Made by a program: the position numbers and the translations under genes. The notes beneath the pieces are model-generated. The model searched no databases, had not been told where the DNA came from, and was given only the letters and a program-made list of their open reading frames with translations. From positions 15,877,602-15,941,601 of the forward strand of contig CM030715.1 in assembly GCA_017979445.1 (NCBI GenBank): 64,000 bases of DNA, read 5' to 3'. Positions 36,434-48,618 of the stretch are shown piece after piece. Source of the stretch: Akebia trifoliata. Taxonomy: Eukaryota > Streptophyta > Magnoliopsida > Ranunculales > Lardizabalaceae. Numbering within the stretch: position 1 is the stretch's first letter; each line of letters starts with the position of its first letter.

Positions 36434-38009
36434 TGGAAAATCTCGAGTTTTTGATTCGTATCTCAAGAAAAAATAAATAGGAAAATTTTGAGAAAATCTT
36501 GAAAGTGGGACTTAGGATAAAATTTTAGTATTTTGTTCTGGTAATTTTTAATGAAAGCTGATCTCACCATTGATTCAAAATGGTCGAAAAACATATTTTA
36601 GCTTATAAGCAAGCTCAAATGCAAGTCCGAACAAAAAACTTACAAAATTCTCAATTTTCGAGTTAGACTAGACTAAAATAATGACTTTTTGCTAAAGAAA
36701 TTTTTTTTAAAATTTGATTATACCATTAGGTTCACAATGAAAAATTATAGAAAATTGACTATTTACTTATCATTTTTGGAGCCCAAAAGGTCAAATTGTC
36801 ATCAAATATGAAAACGACGTCAATTTTAGGGTCCTATCGGACTGAAAAAGTAAAATTTTGTTAGAGACATAATTTATAAAATTTGACCACACCATTAGAT
36901 CCAAAACAAAAATTAAACAATATAGTATTCATCGTCACTTTTGGAGTCCGAACGGTCAAGTTATCATCAAACAAAATAATAGGTAAAATACCGATTTCGT
37001 CCCACTAATATATATAAATAATTTTTAAATAGAATTCACTATTCATCATCATCCAAATTCGTCCAAAAACCAACCACAATTTTTTTAAAAAAAATTTGAT
37101 TTCTTTTTCGACTTTCAACTGTAAATTCGTCGCAAATAGGTCGTCGTTGATTTCCGACGCAGAAGGGAAAAATGTCTACAGCCTCGACCTCTACAAAACT
37201 CACCCAATTTCCTTTCGTTTTCTCTTTTTTTTTCGTCCCGTATCATCAAAAATCAGTCATATGTGATACGGGGGTTTCAATTTTTCAATCTCGAATTTTA
37301 TTAGTTTCGAGGCCAAACCATCCTCCATTATAGAAGAGAGAAAGGACAATGACATCGAGATCTTTGAAATCATTGGGCCAGATTCAAAAATTAGTCACCT
37401 CGACATCCGATCCGACTCAATTTCCATGCACGTACTTTGATCCTACTCACAGAGATTATAAAGACTCTCAATTTCTATTGATAATCGTAGATTGTAAAAA
37501 TTGCATATAGGATTTTAACAAATTTTTTTATATATTTCAAAAATATAGTACGAAGCACATTTTATGTTTCTATTCTATTATTTATTTTAGACCGCGTGGC
37601 CACAATTACATGGTAGGAAACTGAATATCCATTCTCAACTCTGTATGTTAATTTTTCATTTTTTTTGGATTGCATATTTGAGACTCACATGCATATCTGA
37701 TAGGCATATACGAAGATGATTAGTCAATGATCACTAACAATTTATAGTAGTCGAATGTTCTGACATATCGAAAAGAGACCCATTGCTTACGGTAACGTCA
37801 AATAGCCAGCCTAAGCTAGATAAATGGTCCCGCAAGTTTGGTAAACATCAACCAACCACAAAATCAGGAACTACTACTTTATAATGAAACATCATCTCCC
37901 GACTGGGGGTGATCTAGTCGTGAATTCCAACTCTCTAATTCCACTATTCCACCATTATGTATTATATATCTATTACCTTATTTTGATATATATAAAATGA
38001 AATGTATGT

Positions 38010-40039
38010 GCTCAACTCTAAAGCGATTCAAAGAGATGACAGGGCTGGAGATGAACCCTTCGAAAAGTAGAATATTCTTTACGGGCACAAAAGTAAACGC
38101 CAAAGATACCATTCTAAGAATTGTGGGATGCAAGGAGGGTATGTTGCCGATGAGATACTTGGGAGTCCCGTTAACTTCGAAAAGACTGTCATATGAAGAT
38201 TGTCGCCAGCTGATTGAGAAGATTTGTGCTCGTGTTCAAGGCTGGAAAGGAAGATTCTTGTCCTATGCAGGGAGGGTGGAGCTCATTCAGTCGGTTCTAA
38301 ACAGTATGGCCACCTATTGGGCTAGTTTGTTCATCCTCCCAAAGCGAGTATGGAAGGAAGTGGGGCAGATTTGTGGGAAATTCTTATGGGCAGGGAATGG
38401 TGGCGCTACAAAAATGCAACCCATTAGTTGGGCTCAAATTTGCAAACATAAGCATGAGGGGGGTCTTGGGCTACGTAACCACGAAGCATGGAACAAAGCT
38501 GCCATTTTACGCCATGTATGGAGTCTTGCTTCAAATCAGGACAGTCTGTGGGTTAGGTGGGTGAACCAAAATCTCATCAAAGATCGAAATTTTTGGACTT
38601 TGAAATGCCCAACTCAATGCACGTGGTCTTGGAGGAAGATACTCAACTCAAGAGATGCAGCGGAAGGGCTGATCAAACATCAGATTGGTAATGGAGCAGC
38701 AACAAAGTTATGGACTGAGCCATGGCACCCAGATGGTATTCTTGTGAATCAATTCCCGAGTGAGCTCCGTTATGACTCAAGATTGAACCTCCGAGCTAAG
38801 GTAAGCACTATTATTAAAGACGGAAAGTGGAATCCTCCATATCGCATGGTTAGAGCGTTAGATCACATATGGGCAGACCTGGACAGTATTGAGATTGACG
38901 CTAAAGAGGACGATAAGGTCAGGTGGGTAGGTAGTTCAACTGGCTTGTACACAACCTCTTCGGCGTATTACCACCAATTGACTCGTGGTCAAAGGGTTGG
39001 ATGGCGGGAGCTGGTTTGGTGTAAGAAAGCTATTCCAAAGCATAGATTTACGCTGTGGATGGCTGTTTTGGGTAGCCTAAAGACGCAAGACTGGCTGCGA
39101 TCTAGGCACATCACATCTAACTCGGTTTGTTCCTTTTGCAACAGCAGCAATGAGAGCATAGAGCACATGTTTATGGGCTGCGTTTATGCAAGGGATATTT
39201 GGAAAAGGATTCTTAAAATGTCTCTTATAAATAGAGCTATAAAGCAGTGGGCACAAGAGTTGGATTGGATGACCAATAATTTCAAGGGCAGGGAACTTTC
39301 CACGGAGATCAAGCGAGCTTCATTTAGTACATTTGTCTACCATATCTGGAAAGAGAGATGCAAGAGAATTTTCAAGAATAAGAAGGCCAATGAGGATGTG
39401 TTGGTGCAAGTAATCGTCCAAGATGTGAGAATAAGGTTCAGCGGAGAGGATACCGTGGTGGAGGACTCGAGCTTCAATAGGAGCTTTTTTGAGTCGTGGG
39501 CCATTGAAGCAAAGTTCAAATTGGCAATACCAAAACAGTGCAGATGGAACCCCCCTCCGAGGCAATGGTGGATGGTAAATTGTGACGGATCTTTAAGAGG
39601 AAACGTAGGGGGAATGGGTACTTTAATTCGTGACCACAACGGAGACATCATATGGGCAGCAGCAAAAGGGGTGAGAGGGAGATCCGTGATAATACATGAG
39701 CTCCAAGCTATCCACATGGGCCTAAAAAGGGTTGTGGACCTAGGTGGGCAAGCTACTAAAGTGGTATCGGATTCAAAGGTAGCAGTGGAAGCGCTGAAGG
39801 GATAAATCACTCCCCCTTGGTATACCGAAAGAATTATTACGGATATCAAAGACTTAAAGGCTAAGATTAGATATTGTGACTTTTTGTTTTCCTATAGAGA
39901 AGCCAACCGTGCAGCGGATTTTCTTGCGGGCTTATGTAACTTAGATTCATATGTGGAGATCCTCCCAGGGGCGGTTCCTACTAGCTTGGCTAAGCTTGTT
40001 AAGGAGGATGCCGAGGGAAGGATGGTCCTTAGGTTGTAG
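38010..40039 (+). pseudogene. LINE ORF2 C-terminal part: RT thumb, zf-RVT, RNase H; one nonsense codon
   Basis: The frame is open from the insertion edge, with a flank-derived ATG at 37997, to TAA at 39803-39805, then open again in the same frame to TAG at 40037-40039. Counting from that ATG, RT-proximal blocks lie at about residues 1-130 (GLEMNPSKS, MRYLGVPL, WKGRFLSYAGRVELI, LPKRVW). The zinc-binding zf-RVT lies at about 335-405 (CKKAIPKHRF, CSFCNSSNESIEHMFMGC, DIWKRI), and RNase H starts at about 527 (NCDGS, HELQAI, SDSK, then past the stop REANRAAD). The four acidic catalytic positions are all present if the stop is read through. The polymerase palm with YADD is missing, so it cannot retrotranspose. 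Confidence 0.93.
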
Positions 40040-40100
40040 TCTCTTCTTGGTTGGGGGTTCTCCTAAACCCCAGATCACCATTTATCAAAAAAAAAAAAAA
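38010..40100 (+). mobile_element. 5'-truncated LINE (L1-type) with poly(A) and 12-16 bp duplication
   Basis: The insertion is bracketed by aaaatgaaatgtatgt at 37994-38009 and 40097-40112, and ends in a 14-base A run (40087-40100), the classic outcome of target-primed reverse transcription. It interrupts the LTR sequence ...aaatgaaatgtatgt/ttaatatttcc, which is continuous in related copies near 59740. Only the 3' part of ORF2 is present, so it was truncated on insertion. Confidence 0.95.
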
Positions 40101-40825
40101 TGAAATGTATGTTTAATATTTCCATTTGGTCAATTAGATTTGTATAAAATGAAAATGCTATAGTGAGTACTACTGATTGATATAATGTGAGTTTTAAAAT
40201 GTTTAGTTGCTCATCCCTAACTATATGTACTAGTTAATTATAATTTCTTTTATAAAACTTTGCATATTTTAAAATGATTCAGTATATTTATTCATTCTTG
40301 TTAGAAGACGTTATTGGTAGAAATTGTTTACTTCCCTACTAGGTAACCATTGTTACTTACTCTTTCCTTATCCATTTTTTAGTTTTAGAGCTGAAGCTTG
40401 GCGAGGCAGGTGTAGAACACCAAGTGATAATTATTTGGTAGGTCAGATAGACGACCAGAGTCCTTTTAATGGTAAGCATTGGGGTATACCTAGTGGCATC
40501 AGATTGTCCAGGTAATATTATAGATTTTGGTTTGAGTCTAAGGACTTTTGTTAAAGTGATGAATGTTTGTATAATCCTGTATATAAATTTCTTCTTCTGC
40601 ACTCTGATCTATCGTACGTTATTAGATGTATATAGGCTTCCGCTAGTATTATATTTTATATGCATATATGCAGGATATAATGTATGTCGTTTATCAGGTA
40701 CAGGTATTTAATGCCTTGAAATGCTAACATAAAGAGAGGAGACCATGCTGAAATTTTGAAGCGCTACTTAGTACATCGAGATCTGACATGAGATTTTGTG
40801 TTAGCATTTGGTGGAACGCCACAGA

Positions 40826-40837
40826 TGGTATCGAAGC
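40826..40837 (+). other. Primer-binding site of the long-LTR element
   Basis: Two bases after the 5' LTR is TGGTATCGAAGC, close to the initiator-Met tRNA complement TGGTATCAGAGC used by many plant LTR retrotransposons. Confidence 0.8.
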
Positions 40838-41211
40838 ATATCATTAGGTTCGTATGGGATACAGATCTATTATGTTTTGGAGAATAAACTGATACCATAG
40901 ACATTGGAGTTAATCATAGAGTGTCACTAGGAATCTGATATTCGAGCTCATTAGTAGTTTCGTATTGGGATTGCGAGCTTTTCTGTGTCTAGAAGTCCTT
41001 AAAACCTAGTAAATGTAGGATAAGATTCTAGGTTCATTCTGTTAGTAATAAAAATGGTGTTCATTACTAGATTCCTTATTATACTAGTAGTTAATGCTTC
41101 CATGAAAATGATGTTGGCGTGGTTCTGAGAAGTGCCTTGCTTCTGATAAATTGAAGATTACTAAACTTAAAGGTTAGGAAAAATGCAAGGAATAGAGGTG
41201 CAACTGAACCC

Positions 41212-42311
41212 GTGACAAGGAGTCAAACTGGTGGGGAAAATCAACATGGGTCTAGCAAACTCACCAAGATAAAACGGTTGATAGAAGGAGTCTCTGAGTT
41301 ATCCCAGAATCAAGCTCGTATGGAAAGAAGACAATCAGAGATATTTGAAGTCCAAATGATCATGGTGGGACAATTAACAAAAATATTAGAGAGGATAAAA
41401 GAAAGGCTCAACCACTATTTTAAGGATAAATCCCAAAAGGATCAAGGAGTAAATATCCCACCACAAGGAAGACTACGAGAAGAAATAGAGATAGTGCAAT
41501 CATCACCTCAAAGCCTAGTAGAAGAAAGACAGTTAATATCCAATAAGAGGCAAACAATTACGAAACTACCAAAGTCGCCGGGAAAATAACTATGTATAGG
41601 AAGTGAGACTATAGAAATACCCGCTCAAGAAATGGAAGAGTTTTACAAGAAACAACATATAATATTAAATCAGTAAAAAAAAAGAGTAGTGATATGGTAT
41701 AAATGTGGAAAGTTGGGACATAAAGAGGAACAATGTTCGGTTTGACGTCAATCGGTCAAAGATGCGTGGCTCAGAAAAATGTTAGATCGGCCAATTCAAG
41801 GAACAATAAGGCCATCAGATTTTAATAAGGTCGATGGCATACTTATACCACGACAAACAAACGAACTAGCAGTCGAAAACGAGAGGGAATGGAATTACAG
41901 ATGTCTCGAGGACAAACCAGTCAACTCAAGACCTCTCTTCCTTCGAGATTAGACCCGGTCAAAAGGCCGATGTATTTGAGGCCAATCTCCCTCAGATCAA
42001 TGAATCCACAGTATAAAACTCTTCGATTATCGAGTTGTAGAGTTCTCCCATCACCGAGTTACAGAGCAGTTGGAGCTCCAATAATGCCAACAGGGCCAAA
42101 GGAACCAACAAGGCAGGTTCAGAGCCTACAGACCCCAGTTTACCAACTGCCTACTCCACATAAAATTACGAAGACAAGGTCGTTGATATGTTATGCGTGT
42201 GATCAAGTGGGACATATCAGGAGAGAGTGCCCCCTATCAGTCGTAAGCAAGGGTTGTGACCTAAGAAAAAGTACTTGTCTCCGACAAAGTTTTGGAAGGT
42301 ATGATTTCTAA
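41212..42311 (+). pseudogene. gag remnant with two zinc-knuckle segments
   Basis: The first frame (41212-41589) gives a charged, probably coiled-coil protein (EGVSELSQNQARMERRQSE). After two stops in the same frame it continues to W-x2-C-x4-H-x4-C at 41695-41736, a CCHC knuckle in which the first Cys is Trp (tgg). A second frame (41889-42311) contains an intact C-x2-C-x4-H-x4-C (CYACDQVGHIRREC). Both resemble nucleocapsid knuckles of plant Gypsy gag. Stops and a frame change show decay. The following 42312-43076 has no recognisable domain. Confidence 0.8.
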
Positions 42312-43076
42312 TTATAATATTAGAAAGTGGAGCTCTATTCAATATTGGTTCCTCTAGATTATATAATTCTGTTGAGATTTTGCACATTTTCTAAAGCTAG
42401 AAACTATTAACATGGGTCAAGTATTGCAATTATCTACACCATAGAGAGATTATGATTAATAAAAAGTTATTGAGGTAGTATGGGCAAAGAATGTTGATGA
42501 AATAGGCACAGTAAGGTAGAGTAGAAAATGGAATATTGTATTGAATATAAAGATAGTGGTATATTGGGAATGGAGATTTTAATGCAGTTTGCGAATTTAG
42601 TGGTAATAGATATTTGTATTATAGTAGAGATATATTTAGTGTGAATGTTGTGTATTATGTTATTAAGACGTATTAAATTGTGTGTAAATAGAACTGGTGT
42701 GTTTGCGGTAAGTCTATGCATTGAGAAGTAATAGTCATGGCAAGTATGAGTAAAACATAATAGACGGTATAATTGGTGAGAAAAGTAAAGCAAAAAAATA
42801 GAGAAGATGGGAAAAGATTGTTATTTATAAATACTGGTGGGGAAGTGATATAATATGAATTGATTGTTATCTGAGGGTTATACAAATAATAGATTAGTTG
42901 GAGATGAGTTTGAATTGGAGTGATTAATAAATGAATATGTTGGGTTGACACAATATAGGTGACATAAGGTTATGAGTTATAAAAAATAGGTGTTGTTTAT
43001 TTTGCATGTCGTGCTAGTGGAATTGCGACAAAGCTTGATAAGGTATGATTTTAATTTCGAGGAATAAAATTTTATT
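42312..43076 (+). other. Noncoding internal remnant before the polypurine tract
   Basis: Purine/T-rich sequence with no pol motif. It ends with 'aatttcgaggaataaaattt', a degenerate form of the sequence that precedes the polypurine tract in Del/Tekay elements. pol must have been lost between gag and here. Confidence 0.5.
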
Positions 43077-43093
43077 AAGGGGGGGGGGGGAGA
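43077..43093 (+). other. Polypurine tract of the long-LTR element
   Basis: A run AAGG...GGAGAA, including 12 consecutive G, directly precedes the 3' LTR opening gtaaaatcccgag. Confidence 0.85.
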
Positions 43094-44629
43094 AGTAAAA
43101 TCCCGAGTTTTTTATTCGTATCTCGAAAAAAATAAATACGAAAATTTTGAGAAAATCCTAAAAGTGAGATTTAGGATAAAACTTTAGGATTTTATTCTGG
43201 TCATTTTTAATGAAATTTAATCTCACCATTGAATTCAAAATGGCCGAAAAACATATTTTAGCCTATAAGTATTCTTAAATGCAAGTTCGAACATAAAAGT
43301 TGTAAAATCCTCGATTTTTGAGTCAAACCAAGTTAAAATAATAACTATTTACTAGAATAAGAATTTTTAAAATTCGATCACACCGTTGGGTTCACAATGA
43401 AAAATTATAGAAAATGGATTATTTACTTGTCATTTTTGAAGTCCAAAAAGTTAAATTATTGTAAAAAACGAAAACAACATCAATTTTAGGATTCCATTGG
43501 GCCAAAAAAGTAAAGTTTTGTTAGAGACAAAATTTGTAAAATTTGACCACACCATTAGATTCAGAATAAAAAATTAGACAAAATAGAGTATTCATTCGTA
43601 CTTTTGAAGTCCGAACGGTCAAGTTATCGTCAAACAAAATAATAGGTAAAATACCAATTTCGTCTCACTAATATATATAAATAATTTTTAAATAGATTTC
43701 ACTATTCATCATCATCCAAATTCGTCTTAAACCAGCCACGATATTTTTTTTAAAAAAAATTAGTTTATTTCTCAACTTTCAACCATAGATTCACCGCGAA
43801 TAAGCCATCGTTTACTTCCGATGCAAAAGGAAAAAATATTCCCAGCGTCGACCTCTACAAACCCACCCAATTTTCTTTCTTTTTGTCCCATATAATAAAA
43901 AATCAGCTGTATGTGATACGGGGGTTTTGATTTTTCAACATCGGATTTCAACCACGGCATCGAGATCTTTGAAATCACTAGGCCAGATTAAAAAATTAGT
44001 CGTCTTGACATTTGATTCATCTCGATTTTCACATCGATTGTCTCGATTTCCATGCACGTACTTCGATCTTATCGCACAGAGATTGTAAGGGCTCTTAATT
44101 TTTATTGATAATCGTAGATTGTAAAAATTGCATATAGGGTTTTAACGAAAATTTGTTATATGTTTTAAAAATATATAAATTTTTTTCATTATTTCAAATT
44201 CACGCTAGAACTTGCATATTTGATATGTTTAATCGTATTTTATAACAAATTATACGAAGGTAAGGATATTTCATTGGGTTATTTTCGCCAGTTGGGTTCT
44301 GTGTAGTGCTCGGACCCTGTTTTGATATGAGTTATGTAAAATTTCAATTTAAATGATAAAAATGAATTTCAAAGTGTGAAAAAAAAATTTCCATCAAAAA
44401 TGAATATTTAAATGAATGAATGCAAAAAATGAATGGTGTGTTTAAACACGTAAAAAAGTACAAGAATCGAAAAAAAAAGAGAAAAAGGGATAAAATGATA
44501 AAATGTAAGAGTCACACCCGAGGGGTGATGTCTGCATTTTACATTGTAATATTGTGTGTAGGTTGGTGAATAGATATCCAGGGATAATAATATTGGTTGC
44601 ATATTTATTTACTTTCTAAAGCACGAGAC

Positions 44630-47600
44630 GCATGAAATTAAACTAGCAATGAAATAAACCTGAAACTAAACTACTAATGCAATGCAATTGTGAACTAACC
44701 TAATACCCCCAAACCTAAATGACATATTGTCCTCAATATGCAAGCAGTAAGGAAAAATAAAAAGGTTAGATCACACCTGAACGGATTGGGCATTAATGTG
44801 CAAAGTCTTGTTACAACTAATCTGAAAAGAATGAAAGTTATAACAAGGATAATTTCCGAAGCAGTTTTTTATTTTTATTTTTCTGCATAAAAGAAATCCT
44901 TCCTAAAATAAAAAAAATAACCTAATTAAGAAATTAAGAACATCCTAATCTAAAATTTAAACCTATCTTAATCCGAACATTCAGTAGTCTGTGCCTTTTT
45001 CTCCTCAATATAAGCTAACATCTATCTCTACTACTCAATCAACAATTAGTGACCAGGCTGCAGTCCTAGTGACACTCATTGATTTGGTTTGATAGTGGAC
45101 TTGAAGATGAAGAGAATGAGAAAGGGATTAAGGTTAAAGGTTTTTTTTTTTTTTTTTAGAGAAAAATTTTATTTCCTAACTACACTACTTATTAAAATAA
45201 AAGCACATGGGTTGCCTCCCAAGCAGCGCTAAGTTTAACGTCTTCAGCTGGACCTATCAAAAGGTCTGATATATAGGAATTTTCCCAACATTCATTTTGA
45301 CGGACACAACGATTGACTTCCTACCCCAATTGATAGGCAAACAGATTTTGATCATCGTTAGGACTTGGAAATTATTTTTAAAAATGATCAACAACTCTCG
45401 TTTGTCCTCAGTTCTTAGTGTCATCACCTTTTCAAAACAAGTTTCAATCATCATATTCCCAAAGAGAATGGAGGTTGTAAGACATGAAGGGTCTTTACAC
45501 TTTTGTGAAATGATGGGTTGGATGGGATACGAAATTGAATCAATAATGATCGGAATTGGTGTGACTAACAAAGTAGAATTGGTCGTTGATTCCTCCTGGA
45601 CAACAGTATCTTCTAATGGCGGATCAATTTGCTTAGCCAAATTTGTACAATCACCTTGCTTATTAGGACTTTGAAACATTGGTTGGCTCTCATGGGTTAT
45701 CTCATTTGAAAATTGTCCATTCTCTCTTTCTTCTGAGGGTACAATAAGCTGACCTAGTTGGACTTCCATCGTTGCTTCGGTTGGAATTGTAACCTCATTG
45801 GTTTGAATTTGAACTTCAATTGAGACAGGATTATCAATTGTTGATGGATAATCATCGACATTTTCAAAAGAGTAGAACTGGTCACTAAGGTTATTTTGAA
45901 AGAATGGTGGATTTTCTGGGATTGAGATATCCTCATTTTCGAATTTATCAAATTTTCCTTCTTCTAAGGACAACGCTAGGTGACTCAGTTGAGTTCCTAT
46001 GTTGACTAAGGCTTGACCCATATCCCATTGTTGTTGATGATTTACCAACATTTATTGATGGAGCTGTTGTTATTGGATTAATTGTTGTTGTTGAATTAAG
46101 AAGGAAGACATCATAGACTCTAATGACGACGATTGAGGAGAAGACAAACATGAGTGAGTGGATGTTGGCTCAGGCTCTGTAGCTCTGTAATCGGAGAAAT
46201 ATCGAGAATCATAGGATTGTTGGGAAATTATGGTTGGATTCATTATCGAAGTGTCATGCAAATAAAAATCCTCATGGTTACCAAAATGACTACCCTGAGT
46301 GAACTCGTTCTGACACGGTATGGAATTTTGTGGAAACAAATTATCTACGTGGTATGGTTGGTCGAATGAACTGGGTGTCGGCATCCAATACGAGTTTTGA
46401 GAATGATGCATATTGGCATGTGTAGTATGAAGCATGGGCTGACTCGGACAATGCTCGGGAGAATGACCATAATTATCACATAAGCCGCACGAGATCAATG
46501 ATTCTCTCCTAAACTCCATGACGATATAAATCTGCTGGAGGTTCTGTATCTACTGTAACATACACTATGGACTTGCACACAAGAGAGGGAGGAATTCACA
46601 CGTGATTACTGGGTTCCTAAGACTGGACAGCTCCTAACTGGTTCAAAGGATTAATCAAAGCCTCCAACCCAAATCTCTGAAATCGGAACAGCCAGTTTAA
46701 TCTCCAGAGGAGAGGTGGCGCACAATGCTGAGCAAGGGCACTCTTAGATCACCTCTCGTCTTGAATAGACGTAGTCTATCCCCTGAATTCACGTAGAACT
46801 GCAGGGCAAGATTGCGCTAGGCACTGTTCACGATCAAGAAGTGCAATTGGTGCAACTTTTGATTAGCTTTGCTTAATGAGCTCGATGGAACCTAAAGTCC
46901 AGTCTAATCAAATTTTAATTAATTAAATGGCTGTGAATTCAATTTTCCTAAAAGGGCAAGATATCGGTGATGAAATCCGATTCTTATCTTATAGTGCCAT
47001 CCTCGTAAGGGTGCCCTTATTACTAGGTGCAATCCAATGTGTACAGATTAGTCACTCAAAAGCAATACAGAAACTCACTAGCGAGTGATGCGTGAGTGTT
47101 TCGAAATTTACCTCCCGTTCAAGACGGGGGATGATCGAGTTGAGTCGACTCGGGCCACCAACACCAAACTTGGTGTACGAACTCGAGGGGCTGAAATAGT
47201 TTCGTCCCACTATCGTCCGTCCCTAAATCTATTACAATCCGAGCCCTCTCGGATGAAATTAAAAATTAATACAAATCCAAGTTCCTAATACAAATTATTT
47301 TCTAAAAAAAAATAAAATGCAGAGAATTGAAAATTTCTGATCTTCTTGGTGATGGAACCAATTTAGTGGATAAAAATTCCACGTGTCGCCTTCCGTCAAT
47401 TTCCGTCGACTTCCGTCGAGTCCTTCACCATTGCAAGTCATCAAAAATGCTAATTAATTCTAAATATGACTCAATCCACGTAGCAAGTCATTGCTCGTGG
47501 ATCGGAAGATGATTTGATGTATCCATTGATTGGAACTCAAAAGTATCCATGAAGATCTCTGATTTAGGCAAGATTATCCGACTTATGCTTCCATTCATCG

Positions 47601-48618
47601 CAGAGCATGAGTGTTCTTGAACTTATCTAAGTAATACTCATCAAAGCTTGAATTAGAAGCATGAGTTAGCAAGTAATTATGAAATAATTACTTTAAAATT
47701 TTACTTCTGATTAAGTATTTGGAAAGATAAGATTTTATGGAACAAAAGTTGACCCTCTTCTCTGTCTAGAGTGTTAGGGAAAACCTAGTCTAGTGAACTA
47801 TGACTTCTTTGTCCCTTGGTTGGCTTGTTAGAAGAAAAACAGAACTGAAGTTAGTATTACTTGAACAGCAACCATAGGATTAGACTAGGTACCTTGAAAA
47901 TGGCTACCTGCTTTTTGTAAAAAGAATACCAGAAAATGGTGAAGTGTGATAAAATCTGAAAAAAGAAGCAGAAAATACGAGAAAAATGTCAAAGATGGCT
48001 AGAATTGCAAAAAATGAAAAAAAGAGTCCAATGAGACCAAATAGTGCAGTAGGGTGAAAGCCGTCAATGGTAAAAACGTGAGTAAACTGGAATATCACAA
48101 ATAAAGCCCTTTAAAGGTATTAAAGTGAATATCCACACCTCTAACAATCCCAGACAAGATGCTTAGTTTCGAGTTAGAACTTAGGTAGAACCGACCATTC
48201 TTAACAGTTAGGAGGTGAAATCTTGTTCCTAAAAAGATATTGCTTTAAAATAAAAAAAAATCAGAAAATCACACAAGCACTCAAGTTATCTTTCAAATTT
48301 TCTGAAAATGAGGAATAAAAACTTAGAACTTTGTTCAAACATAAATGACCTTTGACTGATTTATGAAATGTCGTTATGTTCACTTTAAATACTTTGATTT
48401 TGATTTTAATATTTTTGTAAAATGTTAGAATTTTGTGGGCATATTCTTTCACTGCAAACCCTCACGAGTCAAACTCGTCCACTAGGGGTAACCTAGGGGT
48501 TTAAGGGCTTACTGCATAAGCTAAATGCAGTCGGGAACCTCACGAAAGAGGAGTTGTTTAGATTTAAGTTTTGCTCGGGACTAGCAAAATTGAGGTTTGG
48601 GGGTGAGTTATGTTGTGT
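44630..48618. mobile_element. Composite Athila-like insertion, two fragments in opposite orientation
   Basis: The left part reads on the minus strand: a purine tract with ttgaggacaatatg and 'aggtttgggggtatt' at 44700-44745, a 'gcgctgcttgggaggcaacc' motif at 45209-45230, and a gag-like ORF at 45257-46519. The right part reads on the plus strand and ends at about 48610 with 'gggactagcaaaattgaggt' then a ttgggggt purine tract, the usual 3' end of Athila/Tat elements. No matching pair of LTRs or target duplication was found, so boundaries come from interrupted LTR homology only. 46520-48430 is otherwise noncoding. Confidence 0.6.
45257..46519 (-). pseudogene. Athila-like gag fragment with CCHC knuckle, two nonsense codons
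   Basis: From ATG at 46519 the protein has C-x2-C-x4-H-x4-C near residue 11 (CGLCDNYGHSPEHC), then a Gln/Ser/His-rich region. The stops at 46070-46072 and 46052-46054 lie in the same frame as the downstream 264-codon part (46051-45257), so about 420 codons were once continuous. The block QQWDMGQALVNIGTQLSHLA recalls the QMGQLA segment that follows the knuckle in Athila gag proteins. The C-terminal section with KCKDPSCLTTSILFGN might be a protease remnant, but the D-S/T-G triad is not visible. Confidence 0.7.

Larger units (their letters stand above)
36434..40823 (+). mobile_element. 5' LTR (copy B), with internal deletions and a LINE insertion
   Basis: Without the LINE it is about 2.3 kb, shorter than its sibling. 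It lacks the counterpart of roughly 58640-59080 and part of 59160-59390. It keeps 'atttatttta..ccg.gtggccac' (near 37590), 'ataggcatatacgaagatga' (near 37700) and the end 'tttgtgttagcatttggtgg'. Confidence 0.85.

Noticed and set aside
42467..42951. Minus-strand ORFs rich in Thr/Ile/Tyr
   Set aside because: They are the complement of purine/T-rich noncoding sequence between gag and the polypurine tract.
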